From Phytopythium helicoides (Eukaryota; Oomycota; Peronosporomycetes; Pythiales; Pythiaceae): a stretch of DNA of 64,000 nt. The notes beneath the pieces were generated by a model. The model worked only from the letters and a program-made list of their open reading frames with translations. It searched no databases and had not been told where the DNA came from. Every line of letters begins with the position of its first letter. Position 1 is the stretch's first letter. Position numbers and translations under genes: made by a program. The stretch is from contig JANFNE010000006.1 in NCBI GenBank assembly GCA_024867545.1, positions 372,001-436,000 of the forward strand. The letters are read 5' to 3'. Below are positions 1 through 13,600 of the stretch, in pieces.

Positions 1-1991
1 TTGTCCCGCTTTCGCTTGATGTTGTTGCGACTCTGCATGACTGCTGATCCGGTGCCCTTGGGATCCACAACGTCGGTAACTACATAAGGCGTCTGGCCAG
101 GAAGTGCGTCCACGTTTGCAGCACTCGCGTCGGGTTTGGCATCAGCTCCACCAAGCAACAGCGATTCAATCGAGAGACTGCTGCGAACCAAAAGGTTAAC
201 ACGCTTGACAGACTCAAGCGGCAGCGGAGTGAGGACGAAAAGCAACCGCCGAGCAGCATCGACAGCTCGCACGATACCCACACCAAGGCACGGTGCGTGC
301 ACGTGGCCAATCACGATCCGAGGCGGACGCTTTTCATCTTCGTCGTTTTGTGTTGGGTCTGACCGCGATGGATTCACGCAGAGTCCAACAATCGACGCAT
401 TGAGCGACCAGAGTAGTTGACTTGGAGGCACAGATGAACCTGAAAAGGAGATATCCACTGCATCGAACGAGACTGCGAACGGCGTGAGTTGAGCGTAAGC
501 GAGCGCAATCTCCTTGTCAAGCCGGTTCTTCTCTGAGAGAACATGAAGATTTTGGAGTCGAGAGCGGGGTATGCCACTGGGAGGAGATCCTGACGCGTCT
601 CCGAACCGAGCCGCCACGCTTTGGGACAGGAAGTACGTGTGCAACCGAGATAGGCGAGCTTCCTTAGCGCTTCGCGCGGACTGTGCCGTCCCGGTTGGAT
701 CCCAAGGAGCAACCTGATGCACTTGCCAGGAATGCCCATTGCCATCTTCAGAAGGGACCCCAAACTGCTTGTTCTTGGTGACGGCAAGCAGCTGCACAAG
801 GTGCGTGGGGCGGGATTCTTGGATGACATGGCAGAGCAAATCATGGCCCATGCTCTTGATCCAGCCGTCTGTATTGACGACTAGCGGCACGGACGACAAC
901 TCCGCCTTAGACTCGTACAAGCGAAGAAGACTCTTGACGGCTCGCATGTAGTACAGCGGGTCGTTGCCAGGGTTGGTCGCACCACAAAAGAAGGAACGAA
1001 GTGGCTTACGCATGTGCGTAAATCCAGGTCCAAGCAGAGGTGACACGATCGCATGCAAAGACACCATGCCTGGTGGCGTGAGCTCCGACTGCCCGAGGTC
1101 CGTGTCGAGGAAAGCGATAACTGGGAAGTGGGAGAGTAGTCGATTGACGAGGTACCGGCAGTACGTCGACTTGCCCACACCCTTTGCACCACAAACGACA
1201 ATCCTTTGAGACTCTCCCGCTCCATCTTTCTGTAGGAGGACACTCTTCTCAATGGTGTCTGCGGTGGCCTGCCACGCATCCGTGAGCTGCAGCACGCGCA
1301 GCGAGTCGAGCACGGCAAACTCGGCGAACACGCGCTCCGGCGACTTCCACGCGTGGTTCACGAGCGCAGTCGCTGCGTTCGGCACGTTGCCCTTCTCCCA
1401 GCCCTCGGCAGCCTCCCTCCACTCGGGCTGGTTGTACTTTGGGATGATCATCTTGAACCCGGGCAGTACCAGCGGCACTTGTCTCGACGCGCTTCCAGGC
1501 CGTCCGTCGGCGCTCTCCGCCTTCCCACTTGGCTCAAAGAAGCTCAGCACGTTGCCGAACGTCACCGGCAGCGCCCGGAAGATGAGCACGACGGGGAACT
1601 CGGCCGCCAGCTCCGCCGCGAGGTCGTCGACCGCGTGCTCCTCGTCCATCGCGGCCTGCTCGTCCGCGAGCAGCGTGGCCGCGATCTCGGGCTCCGTGAG
1701 CCGCAGCAGCTCGGCCGTGGAGCTGCTGAACCTCGCGAACGCGTCGTCCGCCCCCGCGCCGTCGCCCTCGGCCCTCAGCACCAGCAGGTCGCTCCACTTT
1801 GGCGAGTGCAGCGCCACGTACGCGCCGAGGCGCAGCTGGAAGCCCCAGACGCTCGCGCGCCCGCGGAAAACGCGCACCAGCGCGACGCCCGCGCAGTTTA
1901 GCGCCGCGTCGCACTCCGTTCCGAGCGCCAGCGACGCGCCCGACGGCGTGCAGAGCGCGCGGAAGCGGCGGCGACCAGCAGCCCTCGCCAT
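1..1991 (-). CDS. NOL9: Polynucleotide 5'-hydroxyl kinase, NOL9/Grc3 family (3' end outside window)
   Basis: One uninterrupted minus-strand frame runs from an ATG at 1991 off the left edge (about 663 codons visible). A Walker A P-loop, GAKGVGKS, lies at residues ~268-275 and is followed by STYCRYLVN and a Walker B-like FLDTDLGQSE, the hallmark order of the Clp1/Grc3/NOL9 RNA kinases. Downstream come FFCGATNPGNDP and VVNTDGWIKSMG, also typical of the family. Known members phosphorylate the 5'-OH of RNA and act with Las1 in ITS2 cleavage during 60S ribosome maturation in the nucleolus. The region before the P-loop (residues 1-260) matches the position of the family's N-terminal domain. The start codon is the first in frame after a GC-rich leader. 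The gene is divergent from the SH3 gene across ~590 bp. Clp1 is the main alternative, but the ~260-residue N-terminal region favours NOL9/Grc3. Confidence 0.88.
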   Translation of the reverse strand, partial: MARAAGRRRFRALCTPSGASLALGTECDAALNCAGVALVRVFRGRASVWGFQLRLGAYVALHSPKWSDLLVLRAEGDGAGADDAFARFSSSTAELLRLTEPEIAATLLADEQAAMDEEHAVDDLAAELAAEFPVVLIFRALPVTFGNVLSFFEPSGKAESADGRPGSASRQVPLVLPGFKMIIPKYNQPEWREAAEGWEKGNVPNAATALVNHAWKSPERVFAEFAVLDSLRVLQLTDAWQATADTIEKSVLLQKDGAGESQRIVVCGAKGVGKSTYCRYLVNRLLSHFPVIAFLDTDLGQSELTPPGMVSLHAIVSPLLGPGFTHMRKPLRSFFCGATNPGNDPLYYMRAVKSLLRLYESKAELSSVPLVVNTDGWIKSMGHDLLCHVIQESRPTHLVQLLAVTKNKQFGVPSEDGNGHSWQVHQVAPWDPTGTAQSARSAKEARLSRLHTYFLSQSVAARFGDASGSPPSGIPRSRLQNLHVLSEKNRLDKEIALAYAQLTPFAVSFDAVDISFSGSSVPPSQLLWSLNASIVGLCVNPSRSDPTQNDEDEKRPPRIVIGHVHAPCLGVGIVRAVDAARRLLFVLTPLPLESVKRVNLLVRSSLSIESLLLGGADAKPDASAANVDALPGQTPYVVTDVVDPKGTGSAVMQSRNNIKRKRD

Positions 1992-2581
1992 GGTGGTCAA
2001 CCGGCCGGCAATGGCCACGAGCAGGTGCGGCCGCGGTCCGATATAAACGGTGGGGAATACATTGGATGGAGGGGAGATTGGACTATTTGATACGGGACGT
2101 AGGAAGGTTCGACGAATTTACAGAAAGAGGCGGAGGGAGCGGACTGGCAGTGTAGCCATGAGTGAGCACTTCAACTTGAGCGCGGTTGGCTGTTTGGCTG
2201 TCGGCCGGGCCGAACGAGACGAACGCGCCGATCGAGCGTCAGGGCTTCAAGTGCGATCGTATTTTGCGTTGACTGACGCTCAACTACAGCGACACTCTAT
2301 CGGCGATCTTGTCGGGAGGGAAGGGAGCCCCAGATGCTTGGTTTCGTCAGTGACAGGCGGTGTTTGGTGCTCTTGTCTGTCTATTCGTGGCGAGCACATA
2401 TCCAATTCGGGCACGAACCGTGTGAGTCTCGCGTCAGAGTCCTTCCTCAACGTTCGTGCTATTTTCGCTTGCGTTAGCTGTCTCGCGCGTCCCAAGCACG
2501 TTTGGAAACCGCAGTCGGCGCACCGCCAACCCGGCATTGGCGGGGTGACATCCAGCAAGCTGAGCGAGGGGTAGAGACTAC
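1992..2581. other. Divergent intergenic region
   Basis: This shared upstream region lies between the minus-strand RNA kinase gene and the plus-strand SH3 gene. Open frames here have no recognisable motif, and I see no convincing core promoter. It probably holds both 5' leaders. Confidence 0.5.
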
Positions 2582-4500
2582 ATGCTCCCAGCACTCACGA
2601 CGCGGCCCAAGCAGGCTGTCCGTCAAGTACAAGGACTGACTGACGACTCAATCGACGCGTACGCCAACACACCGCTAGGGTCTGGCAACGGAGGGGGGAA
2701 TTTCTACAATGACAATAGCGAGGGTGACGTGGGTATCTCCCGGGCGTCCCCTCCTGCGACGAGTAGGAGTGCTTCAACGCACCAAAACTCAGCACGAACC
2801 ATGACAACGAAGAAAGTCGATTGCGAAGATAGCTCTGGGACCGTTGCGAGAGTTGTGCGGGATCGAAAAGTTTCGGGCGAAGAGGAATTGTCGCTGAAAA
2901 CTGGAGATGTTGTGCGCGTTCTCTCTTCTAAGCGCACAGGATATCTCAAGTGTGAGTTTGCAGACCAAATAGGATATGTCCCGTCTTCGTATCTCGAATT
3001 TCTCGACGAAAGCACTGGGGATGGGGGAGCTACTGCACGTGATGGCGGAAATGACACAGAAACCCCGCGGTCTGACAAGAAGAAGAAGAAAAAGAAGAAG
3101 GAGAAAGAGCGTGACAGAGAGAAGCGAGGCAAGGAAAAAAATAGTGACGCCGATGAAGTGGCTGACACGACCACATCGTCCCGATCCCTGGCCAAAGTTA
3201 CACCGAGAGCTGCAGTAGAAGAGAGCGTCGGAGGAGACTCTCCTCGAAAGAGCAAAAAGAAGCATCGGAAGCATCGACGCGACGACGAAGATGATTTACA
3301 GGATGAAGCGCCAGCTACTAGCCGAAGAGCAGAGAAAGAGGTTCCGGATGACGCGGAAAAAGCGAAAAGAAGTAGTCGTAGACGCGAAAAAAAGCGTCGC
3401 GGTAGATACAGCAGTGAATCGAGTGAAAGTGACGACGAAGGTGGAAGCAGGTCTCGTCGGGGTAAAAAGTCTCGTCGACATCGACACCGACGCAGCGATA
3501 GCGATTCGTACTCTAGCCCATCCGAGGATTCGGACGCAAGTCATCGTCGACGCCGTCGCCGGCGCCACCGACGAGTTTCCAGTGAAGACGAGGATGAAGA
3601 GAGCGATCAAAAGCGGCGGTCACCACGACGCAGCCGCAAAAATCGTCATCGTGGTGGTAGCGACGACTCTGAACCCGAAGACAATGGAGCAAAATCCGCT
3701 CGCAAATCAAATAAAAAGGAAGCTGCCGAAAATGCCACGCTTTCAACTGTGGGGTCCGTTTCAGACAAGAAGCAAGCTGTGGATGCACAAGTCAAAGATG
3801 CTGAAAAAGCAATATCGCAACTGGATGTGCAAGGAAAGTCCCGCTCTGCAGGCAAAGGATCACAACGGTCTGAAGAGATATCTGATCATGTCAATGAAGG
3901 ACACAATAGCTCCAACCATGGTGCAAATACAGCGGCAGGAGGTACGACCGCCACAGGCAACTCAGGTAACAAAGATGCGTCTGAACGAGGAAATTACGAC
4001 ACAAGCTCTCGATCCAAAAACAAGGACTCAGCTCGTAAGGATGATGAAAGCCGCACTGAGTCATCTGTTGCTGCTCAAAAAGGCGGTAAGACGACATTCG
4101 GCAAACAGATTGGCGACAAAATGCGATCTTTCTTAGGTGGCGGAAAGAAGACTGAGAGATCCACCAAGAACTCGAGCGGTATTCTAAATGCGTGCCCAGG
4201 AACCGTACAGGGCGAAGAGGGTTGGTATGAGCATGGAGAGAATGAGCGATATTATTTCATCCTCGTAGACGGCAAGTGGAGCCTGCTTTATGGTCCGATG
4301 ACTGAAGATGACTTTGAGGCATACTCTGCAAAGGTACGTGAACATATTTCCCGTTGCTTCCTGTGTTTGAACCGACGTGATAAACTCGCGAAACCGTATT
4401 GTAGGTGTCTGAGCAGAGCCGCATGGTAGAACTTCCACCAACATATTTGCACAAGTCTGGGTACTATCTCAACCGCGAGCTGCGTGTGCAGCGGGCATGA
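2582..4500 (+). CDS. SH3-domain protein with long RS/KR-rich disordered region
   Basis: Proposed exons are 2582-4333 and 4405-4500, about 615 residues. The 71-bp intron starts GTACGT and ends TTGTAG. Splicing replaces a short unrelated tail with ...AYSAK-VSEQSRMVELPP and ends at TGA 4500. An SH3 domain spans residues ~88-141 (ELSLKTGDVVRVL, then GYVPSSYLEFL). It is followed by ~350 residues rich in Lys, Arg, Ser, Asp and Glu, and then a compact C-terminal module containing EGWYEHGENERYYFILVDG and WSLLYGPMTEDDF. SH3 domains bind proline-rich peptides; the RS-like tract suggests a nuclear or scaffold role, which is inference. An ATG at 2801, immediately before the SH3 domain, is an equally plausible start and would shorten the protein by 73 residues. 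The gene is convergent with the C2 giant. Confidence 0.72.
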
Positions 4501-4698
4501 GCAGCCTTTTGTCATTCACTAGAACCACTAAAGGTATTCAATCACTTCTCTGGCCGTTATTGGAATACTTGGTGTCATTTACGTAGGCGATACCAACAGC
4601 TCGAGAGTTGGAGGAGCACTAATTAGTATCCGCAACATTGTTGAGATTCATTGAATCAATGCATTTCCTGTGCTTAGAAAATAAAACATGAACGATAA

Positions 4699-7600
4699 CT
4701 ACATAGTCTTCGCCGTATCTTCGAGCCCAAGACCAATTGGGAAGAATTCTTCCGGGCGTATTCGCGCGGGCACTTCTTCTGTTCCAATCAGCCATTTGGT
4801 TGGGGACGACAGTAACTCCTTCAACTCGTCACCTAACGACGATTTCCGCCGTGGGCTTCCAGTCGTCGGGGCGACTTTTGTCTCAATCTGAACCCCTTGC
4901 TTGATGGGAGATTTTGCGGGAGAAGAAGTTGTGGCTGCGGCAGGAGTTGTCACCACTTTCCAGCTCATTTGCTTTTCACGTGGAGAAAGAGGTAACAAAC
5001 GCTGTGACGGAGAATGCATAAGCGAGTGCAGATCAGTAATTGTTTCGCCTGCATCTTCTCCAGTTTGGCCCGACATATCTTGGGTGGACGCCTTGCGTTG
5101 GCCGCGTCGGATCTCATCCAACTTGGGCTTTCGCATCTCGTCGTGCTCTTGGTTGTCACTCTCCATGGTACCCACAGGCACTGCTCCATAGGTTTCGTTC
5201 ACTGCAGCTGTCCCGGCCAAACCCTCAGTGTGATACTCCATAGCGGTCAACAGCTCGGGGGTACGGTGCACACTGAAAGTGCCCTCCTTGTGCATCTTCA
5301 CGAGCTCTTCTAGCCTCTTTCGTTGAGGCTCCCAGCGAGATGCGACGACATGGTGGGCTTGTTGGTGACGAGCACTCAATCCGTTCGGCACAACACACAA
5401 TTGATCGATAGCATAAAGAAGAGCTGGTGTTTCCTCTGAATGCAGCTTACGGTTGTCGAGGCAGCCTTCGGCTTGCACCACCAAATCCTCCAGTCTTTTG
5501 AAGTTTTCGTCGTAGCGGCGTCTCAGTTCGATGTATGCAGCTTCTTCTTTTTGGCGTAGATGAATGCATTTGTCTGCAACTTCTCGCAACAACGCCTCTG
5601 TCTTTACCATATGCATCTTGTTCGCTGCCTCGAAGAGAAGCAGTCGATCCAAAAGTACCTTGACGCCTACTCCAGCCGTAGGAATGTCACACCAGCCGTA
5701 CCCGCGCTGAAACCATCGATTTTTGAGCGTCAAAGCGGCCGATGCCCAGAGTAACCGCTGACTTTGGGCCTCGGTTAGATGGCGTTGTGAATAGGCTACA
5801 GCATCCTCGTCGGAACCGAGCAGCCAATTCATTGCTTGCTTCAAAGTAGAATTGGCACGTCCTCGAGGGACAACCAGTCCAGTAGATGCGCTCTCCGCCA
5901 CGTCAGAATCAAGGAGCTCAAAAGGGTATGAATCAAAGCATCGCATGGTAGCAGTGTTGACGCGCTCATTGAAACTAGTAGATTCCTGGTAAACTGACGC
6001 AGCGTAGCTTACGGCAGCGTAATATGCCATTGCCTTGGCGTTCTTTCCCTCAGGACATCGAGATAAAATGTCTTCAGAGGGAGTTCGGATTTTACCAGCT
6101 GCTGCTGCTTCCAGTAGCTCCTCCCGTGTAAATGCTTCCGGTGGAAGTCGATACTGTGGATTTTTGAGATCGCTCAACGCTAGGGCAATAGTTTCCTTCG
6201 TCACTACTTGATCTCGTTGAGCGCGAACAAGAGCACGCATGCAGCGATCAAGCGAAGCATAGCTCGCCAGGCGCTTTGTGTATGCCTCATGAATTAGCAA
6301 TTGCTGGAAGCGCTCCACCAACATCATGTAGTCACCGCTGCTATCAACTTCTGTCAGGTCCCCGTAGGATGGATGATCATCCGTGACGTCACTTCCAAGG
6401 ACGTGAGAGGGAACGGGGAACGTTCGACCCAACGAGTTTCGTTTCCGAAGAGCCTCAATCAAAAGATACTTGCGGAGAAGCTCAATCTGAGTATCGAGTA
6501 CCCCCAAACCGGTGTTAATCATTGTTGCGGCAGTATTTGTCTCAGCCCGAATCTGTGTGCCAATGCGCATTCCCCGGAGGTAGACCGGATCCCCCACACG
6601 GTCTAATCCCTTCTTTTGAAGTTCAGTCTGTAGTTCAACGATATCGTCTGGCAAACACACATCGGGAATGCCATGCTTTTTCATAAGGGAGACCACTGCA
6701 ACAGATGGAGCTGTCGGCGGTACCTTTACTCCAGCCTTTGCGAGCTCTTCTTTCTGTATCATCAGTTTCAACGAGTCCAAAAGGCTGGAAACGCTCTTGT
6801 GACCTTCCAGACCACGAATCTCAAGTGCATCAACCAGTTTTGACCTCGTCGAAGGCACTTTGAGCTCTGTGTTGGAGTTCACAGCATGCTTCACCTTCCA
6901 CAGGAGCTCCGTTTTACCAAGATCCTCGATAACAAAAAAGAGCTCTGCAACTCGTTCTGGGTTCGAGAGAATCCAGTTAGGCTTCGACGAAACAGGTGTG
7001 GCTCCATCAAAACGGCTATCAAGGGCCCTTTCGAGCTCGTCAATTTCCTCCAAGACCTCTTTTGGGATGACGGTTGAATGTGCCGCAGTGCTGCGCTCAG
7101 AACTTCTGGTTGCCTTGCTGCCAGTGGGACTAAATGTACTAGTTAGCTCCGACGATCTCGTCGCAAATGCTGAGGTTTTCCTGATAACTCCACGGTCTTC
7201 CAGTGCCATTCGCACGTTCAGCGGTGTAAACACCATCGACTCCTCCGAAATGAGAAGGCGGGTGTCCTTCCCGTCTTTTGAATAGCGAAGCCAATCTGCA
7301 TTTTCTGCATCTGATTGAATGCGATAATGCGGGATTCGTCGGAGCTCAAGCCGTGCTTCTTCTGCAGCATACCACTCAACCAACCCTTCAACTTGCGCAG
7401 GGTCATTTTCGACAGCCTGTGAGTTTTGAGACTCACAAAGCAATCTTTCGGATATGCTTGTAGGTAGTCGATTACTTGACGACCCGCTCTTACTTAACTT
7501 ATGTGGGGAACCAGAGTATCTCGAGCCGGTTTCCGTACTTGTGTTGTCCTTGAGGAAATGAGGTGCGTTTGGCTTCAGTTTCTCTGATTTGTAGTCGACG

Positions 7601-10600
7601 AGATTCAGCATCCGGAGGAACCGAGGCATCTTCTGGCAGTCAACTTTGTGGCCAACCTGCATTTCAACCATATCAGATAGCCACTGCTCCACCTCACTCC
7701 ATCTTGCGCTCACAATTTCGAATGCTTCCTCATCTTTTTTAGAGTACCCTTCACATTGTTCTTCGAGCAGCAGTAAAATTTCGTGTGTGCGCCGCCAATC
7801 GAGTCCATGATGTAAAGCCAGGTGTAATTCGCTCAGCGGGCCTCCTTTGCACACAATAGCAGTCCTGCGGAACTGAACCGCTTCTACCGCCTCTGCATAA
7901 CGAGGGTTTAAACCTTTGATGCACTTCATCCGAACAGTCTCGAGGTGAGTTTTGGCGCGCTCAAGGTGAACCTTATTTCGCTCTTTCATAGCTACCAGAT
8001 CTTCCAATGCCAGTCTTAGGATCTCCCATTTTTCTTTGACCTGCTTGAGGGCTGTTGACAGAACAATATCAAACCCTTCCACGCTTGAATCGATTTCCGC
8101 GAGGAGAATAGGGGTTCGGTGTGCATCAATCGCTTCAGCATATTGAATAGCTACTAATTCCTCAAGCTTTGGCTGAAGATTCACCCACCGCATATTAACC
8201 TTGACCACAGCATCACGGTACTTCTCAACTTGCTCAGCTAGATCGACTCCATATTGTGCGATATCTTCGTCTGCCTTGTCGCTGTTCGGCTTCTTGGCCA
8301 AGAAAACGTCGCGAACTCGACTCAGGAGAACTGGAGTATCGATCCAATGCAACTTGCCAGTGGACTGAGCCACGAGATCTTCTAGATCCTTCTGCAACTG
8401 TAGCCATCGTTTGCGCTGGGCAACAACAACCGCACTGTTGATTCGGTCATTGGCCTCTTTGTGCCGAACAATATAGTCTGCCTTGAGTACTTTGTACACT
8501 TGAGCCGCTTGTTCTAGTAGTGAGCACTCTGAGTACACCAACCTCAACTGGAGGCGTACTCTAGTATGGCATGACTTATGCATGGTGCTTAGTGGAGCCA
8601 CTGTACTCCCACCATCGTAGCCTCTGCTTGGAGACGCTGCACCGGAGGTAGCTCGGATCAACTCGTACTCATTGTCATGTATCTGCTGGTCTAGCAGATC
8701 AACGAAGGGTACATGAGCAACACCGACGAGCGATTCAGTAGATCCAAACACCTTGCTGATTTGAACCTTCAACGAAGCGTGCATGACATCAGACAGTAGC
8801 TCTTTGATTTGCCTCAAGTGCAACCTTTGATATACGCGGTCTTGCACTCGTTTGTCCTCTACCTCTAAATCTTCAACTTCTTCTGCAAAGAACTGAAGCA
8901 GTAGTTCTCCTTCCACGACATTGATAGGTCCTGGCTTGGCATCAAGCTCATGCAACCGCTGTATAGTCGGCACAAGGCGAAACTGATACAGGTTTTGGAG
9001 TTTTTGAATAATTCGCCTCAGGCGCACTGTCGAGGTTGCGAGGTCACTCTTAACAGTAACCACTTCTCCACTCAGCTTGCGTTGCTCGACAGCTGTCTGG
9101 TCTTCTGCAGACCAAGGTAAACGGCTGCTTGACTTGATGCCCAATTCAAAAGCGGTATCCTGCAAGACCTCCTTTGTGTACGCCAATGTTTGCTTAACTT
9201 GGTCGACAGCCACCTTCATCGGAGATAATGACCCATCACGAACATTGCGCTTAGAATCACTGGTGCTCAGCAAGTTTGTACTTGGAGAACTTGCTGCAGG
9301 CGAAGCCGAGTGATTCAAAGCAGTCATAGTATCAGATATCAGCGCTATATTAATCAGGCTTCGAAGCTCGAGCTCTCGTTCAATGGGGTCGCCGATTGGG
9401 GTACCGCCTCCAGTTTTCACTTGTTGACTTGATCGGGCAGAATTGAAAATACTGCGAAGGAATTTGTGTGACCGAAGCTTTAGAGTTGTAGCCAAAAGCT
9501 CATCGGGATCAATGTGCCAAAAGTCTTCTTCTCGCACAAGTTTTTTTGCGTGAACTTTGTCTTCCTTCGCAAAGCAAAGATTTCGCTTCAGGCAAACATG
9601 CATTTTTCCCACTACACGCATCAAGTTCGAGCTGCCATCCTTACGCACAAGACCCACAACATGATCGTAGACCGTATCTTGGCTTCGTGATTGATTAGAC
9701 ATTAAGTCGCAAGGTTGCATCGCGTCCATTCGGATATCTGCAGATCCAATCTTGGTATTGCTGACCTGGTCTTTTAGTACGATTCGAACTGCCGAAACCC
9801 GATTCAGGTCAATCGAAGGATATTGCACCACAACCTGAGAAGATGAGTTTCCCTTCGTCCAAGTGACTGCGCCTGGGGCCTTTACGAGCAAGAGGCTGGA
9901 GCTTTCAGGAAACTTCTTCCCATTGCAGTCTTTGAGGATTTCGCCTTGTGGTGAAAGAGTTAACCCGAATGGAGTCCTTTGCATTTGCTCGGCTTGTTTT
10001 TGATGATCGAAGTCACTCGAGAGTAAAAAAACTTCTGCTATAATATTTCCAGTGCCAGTTTTCTTAGCTAGTGCCATTTGACTGACGCTCTCAATAGTAA
10101 CTATGAGAGTGTCGGCCCTGATATCACTGTCTGCAAGCCGTATCGCATCGCTGGCTCCATCGAACTTGACACCGTATACTTGTGTGCTTTCAACACGATT
10201 TCTTGGTTCAGTCAAAAATGGCAAGCTACTAATCGTGTCATTTCCACTCCTCGATTGCCCGTTGAGCAAATCTCGCGCATGAATTTCGATGGCATCAGTT
10301 GCAACAATAGCCTTCGTGTATGGAACCATATGCCGACGAAGCCGAGCTTCAATGAGAACCCGGCGAGTTGGAACACTAACCTCGTGCGTCTTGCCAGACG
10401 TGTCGCGGATACATAGGCGCAGGTCTTCAAGTGGCCTTAGCTCGACGCCCAAGAGTGGTTCCGTGTCTCGCTCCCCAGTCTTGTTTGTGAACTCGATATC
10501 CAGCCACTGATGACTATCAGTTGACATTTTTGAAACATGATTTGTCGTCTCAAAGAACCCTTCATCGATACTCGGAATATCTTTCTTCGATCTAATTGTT

Positions 10601-13600
10601 AGTACTTTGAGCTCAACGAAACGCTTGAGAACACGAGATCCATTGCTGTAGACATCTGCAATAGCCTCTGCCATACACCCGCGGTCATTTGGAGGCAGAA
10701 TCATTTCAAACTGGACGTTCACGGTAACATTTGCAAGCGAGACACTGGACATGTAGGTGCCGGTCTGTCCTTTCTGTTCACCCTGCAAGACGCCACTACA
10801 TGTTGATGTCACGGTGCTCAACTCGACACTGTGTGCCGGTGTACGGAAAAAGCATACTTGAATGTCCGAAACGAACAGAGCCCGCGGCTTCCGATTTAAC
10901 GGTATGCCAATACTGCACTCGGCTCGCAGAAGCCGCTGGACCTTCGCCTTCAGTAAATCTGGGTCCTTCAGTGCTTCAGATAATACGTTCTTGAATAACC
11001 CCATCGAAGCATTTGCCAGACCGAGCCGAAGACATCCCGAGAGCTTGACATAAGGTATTGGAGCAAGTAACAAACTAAAACACTTTTCAGGGTCGAATTT
11101 GCTTTTGCCACCCACAGCACCGTCTCGTTCTTTGCCGAGTCCCGCTTCGAACAGCTCCTTGAGTTTGGAAGTCTCAAAAGGGTTCAGCAAATTCCCCTTT
11201 GTAAAGCCGTGGCATTGTCCAACAAACCGAGGTTTCGACTCGTCTCGCTCATGCAATGTCGCTTGGAGAAGTTGGTTTGTGGTATTATCTCGAATTCTGA
11301 TCTGATCTACCTTGTTTGGCAGCATACCATACACCTTGATAGTTTGATCACTACCCCAAAGCTCGGCAATTTTTGCTGCCATGTCAAATGTGCTTTGCTT
11401 CTTACTGGAGGAACCTTGATTTGCTGAGACTTTATCCAATATAGTCAATGCTGGAAGGAATATTGCGCCAAGAAAGATCGTATCTGATGGGAACAGTTCT
11501 TGATGAAGTCTGATGTGATTGCTGTCAATATGTCGTACACATTCACCATTGTCTAGGGCCACAGAATACTGAGTTGTGGGTGTAGCGCTTGATGACGTGG
11601 AGGGCTGGTCAATGCCTATGATTGCTCCGCTATATACTTGCCAGTCGCTCCGAGATGAGCTATCTTGACCCACATTGGTACCACTAGTTTTATTTAGCGT
11701 CAAACGGGCTCTAGCAACTCGAGTCTCAGTTGAAGGTATTTCACCATCCAGAAACCGAACATCGTACTTTCCATTACCATAGTTTTTGGTAATCTCGGCG
11801 TCTCGTTTCTTGTCAAGCAATGTCAGTGAAGAAACGCTGACGATGTCTTGTGGCTTGAGTTGTGCATGCAATAGCCTGCCACTTACATTAATCAACGTAG
11901 AGTCTAAGCATCTACGGTGCTTCCACTCCTCGACTGGTTGCACATCATCTTCGTACTTGACGAGCACAGGGGCTTCCGGGTGCTCAGCCTGGTTAACTCG
12001 TACGACCATTCCGACACGTCCTCGTTTGTCATCAATCTCGTCTGCAGCATCTTCGTTTGCAAGTGGGCACAGAAACACAGTATCTTTCTCTTTCAGAGGT
12101 GGCAACTCGTCGTCATCAGAGAAGTATACATCATCTTCATCCTTCACCTTGGAGCCACTGCAGAACGCAATATTGTAGTGGTCATCAGCATATTCCTTGA
12201 TAATCGTTGCGCCAACAAACTGGTCACTTGCAAACTCGTAATCGACTGCCATGCCGCAGTGCTTTATTGGTGCACACCGTATGTCGACCCTGGAGTGCAA
12301 TCGTAAGGTAGTTGTCTCTAAACCTTGGGTTCCTTCTGGAGTCTTTGTAGACTCTACAATGGAGGAATACACGCCAGGGTGTCCTTCTATACCACTCCAG
12401 TCACAAGCTGTAAAAAGTCTTTGGATCAATGCCGGGGTTAACTTGCCGTGAAGGTGCCCAACCAGCTGATTTTTAGCATCCTCAATGCTAGTTAAAATCA
12501 AACTCCAACGTTGAAGGATATTATCGAGGGCTACTGCATTTGAATATGACACCCGGTCTTTCTCGCCCAGACCGAAGACATAATCAAACACATACCACAA
12601 TAGCTGCGGTGTGTAACGCCAGTGCAACTGTGTAGCAGCGCTCATTTTTCGGATTTGTGCCAGTAGAATGTCAGCCAACGAGACACCAGGTGGCACTTCA
12701 CATTTCAATACCGTCCATAGGAACGACTGAACGTCAGCACTTGCATCATCGGCAACCATCTTGTTTACAGCCTTTGGGTCGAAGTTGAGACCTACGATGC
12801 GGAACGTGTCGCTCAATACTCGTTTGACCCGAGAACCACGATCAATACCGACGAGGTGAAGGTTGACTGCAAGCCGAATCTCTACTTGGCTTCTTGGGTC
12901 GCGAAGTTCAATCGGATCAAAACGAACATTCGTGTTGGTCTCCGAGTTTGTCAATATCTTAGAGTGGTCAAAGGTCCCACAGAAAGATTTACCCAGTGAC
13001 TCTGACACAAGTTCTACCTTAAAATGAGAAACTTCTGCGAGGTCGTATGTTTTCCCTAGGATTTTCAAGGTGGACGCAGCAATGGCTGGGGCTCGGATGT
13101 GGTGCTCCAAAGCAGTGTACGAACGCAACTGGAGTAAATCGCTCAGTTTTGGAGGGTTCATACCTGCCAAGTCTTCAGCGTTGACGTCACACGCAACACG
13201 CTGTTCCGAGTCTTTATACGGCTGAAAGATAACCACAAATTGGCTCCAGTCAAGCAAACTCAAAGGTGCGCTCATTCCGTCTGTTCCCTTTTCTCGGTGC
13301 ACAATATCAACTTTTTCAAATGTGATTTCGGCTGACACCCTTGTTTCTAATGCCCTCACAAGCTCAATGGAGGATATTGCATTTGGATCAGTGTAAGTAT
13401 CATTCTTCATGACTTCCACTGCAAACATAAACGTGCCAAGCCGACCCTCACCAGGTTTATTTGATTTTGCAGCATCTTTCTTGGACTGACCCGCACGCTC
13501 ATCAGGTAACAGCATCACGTCTAGATCAAAGCGACTGTTCGAATCAAAGCGAAGTTGCTTTGTTGTGGGTGATCCGTCGGGGTTAGCGTGGTGGAGAACC

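Noticed and set aside
1252..2046. 264-codon plus-strand frame opposite the NOL9-like gene
   Set aside because: Ser/Ala-rich antisense shadow of a GC-rich exon; the minus frame has the P-loop and family motifs.
2050..2574. 174-codon open frame upstream of the SH3 gene
   Set aside because: No motif, composition unlike the neighbouring coding DNA, and it overlaps the leader region of the SH3 gene; read as chance.
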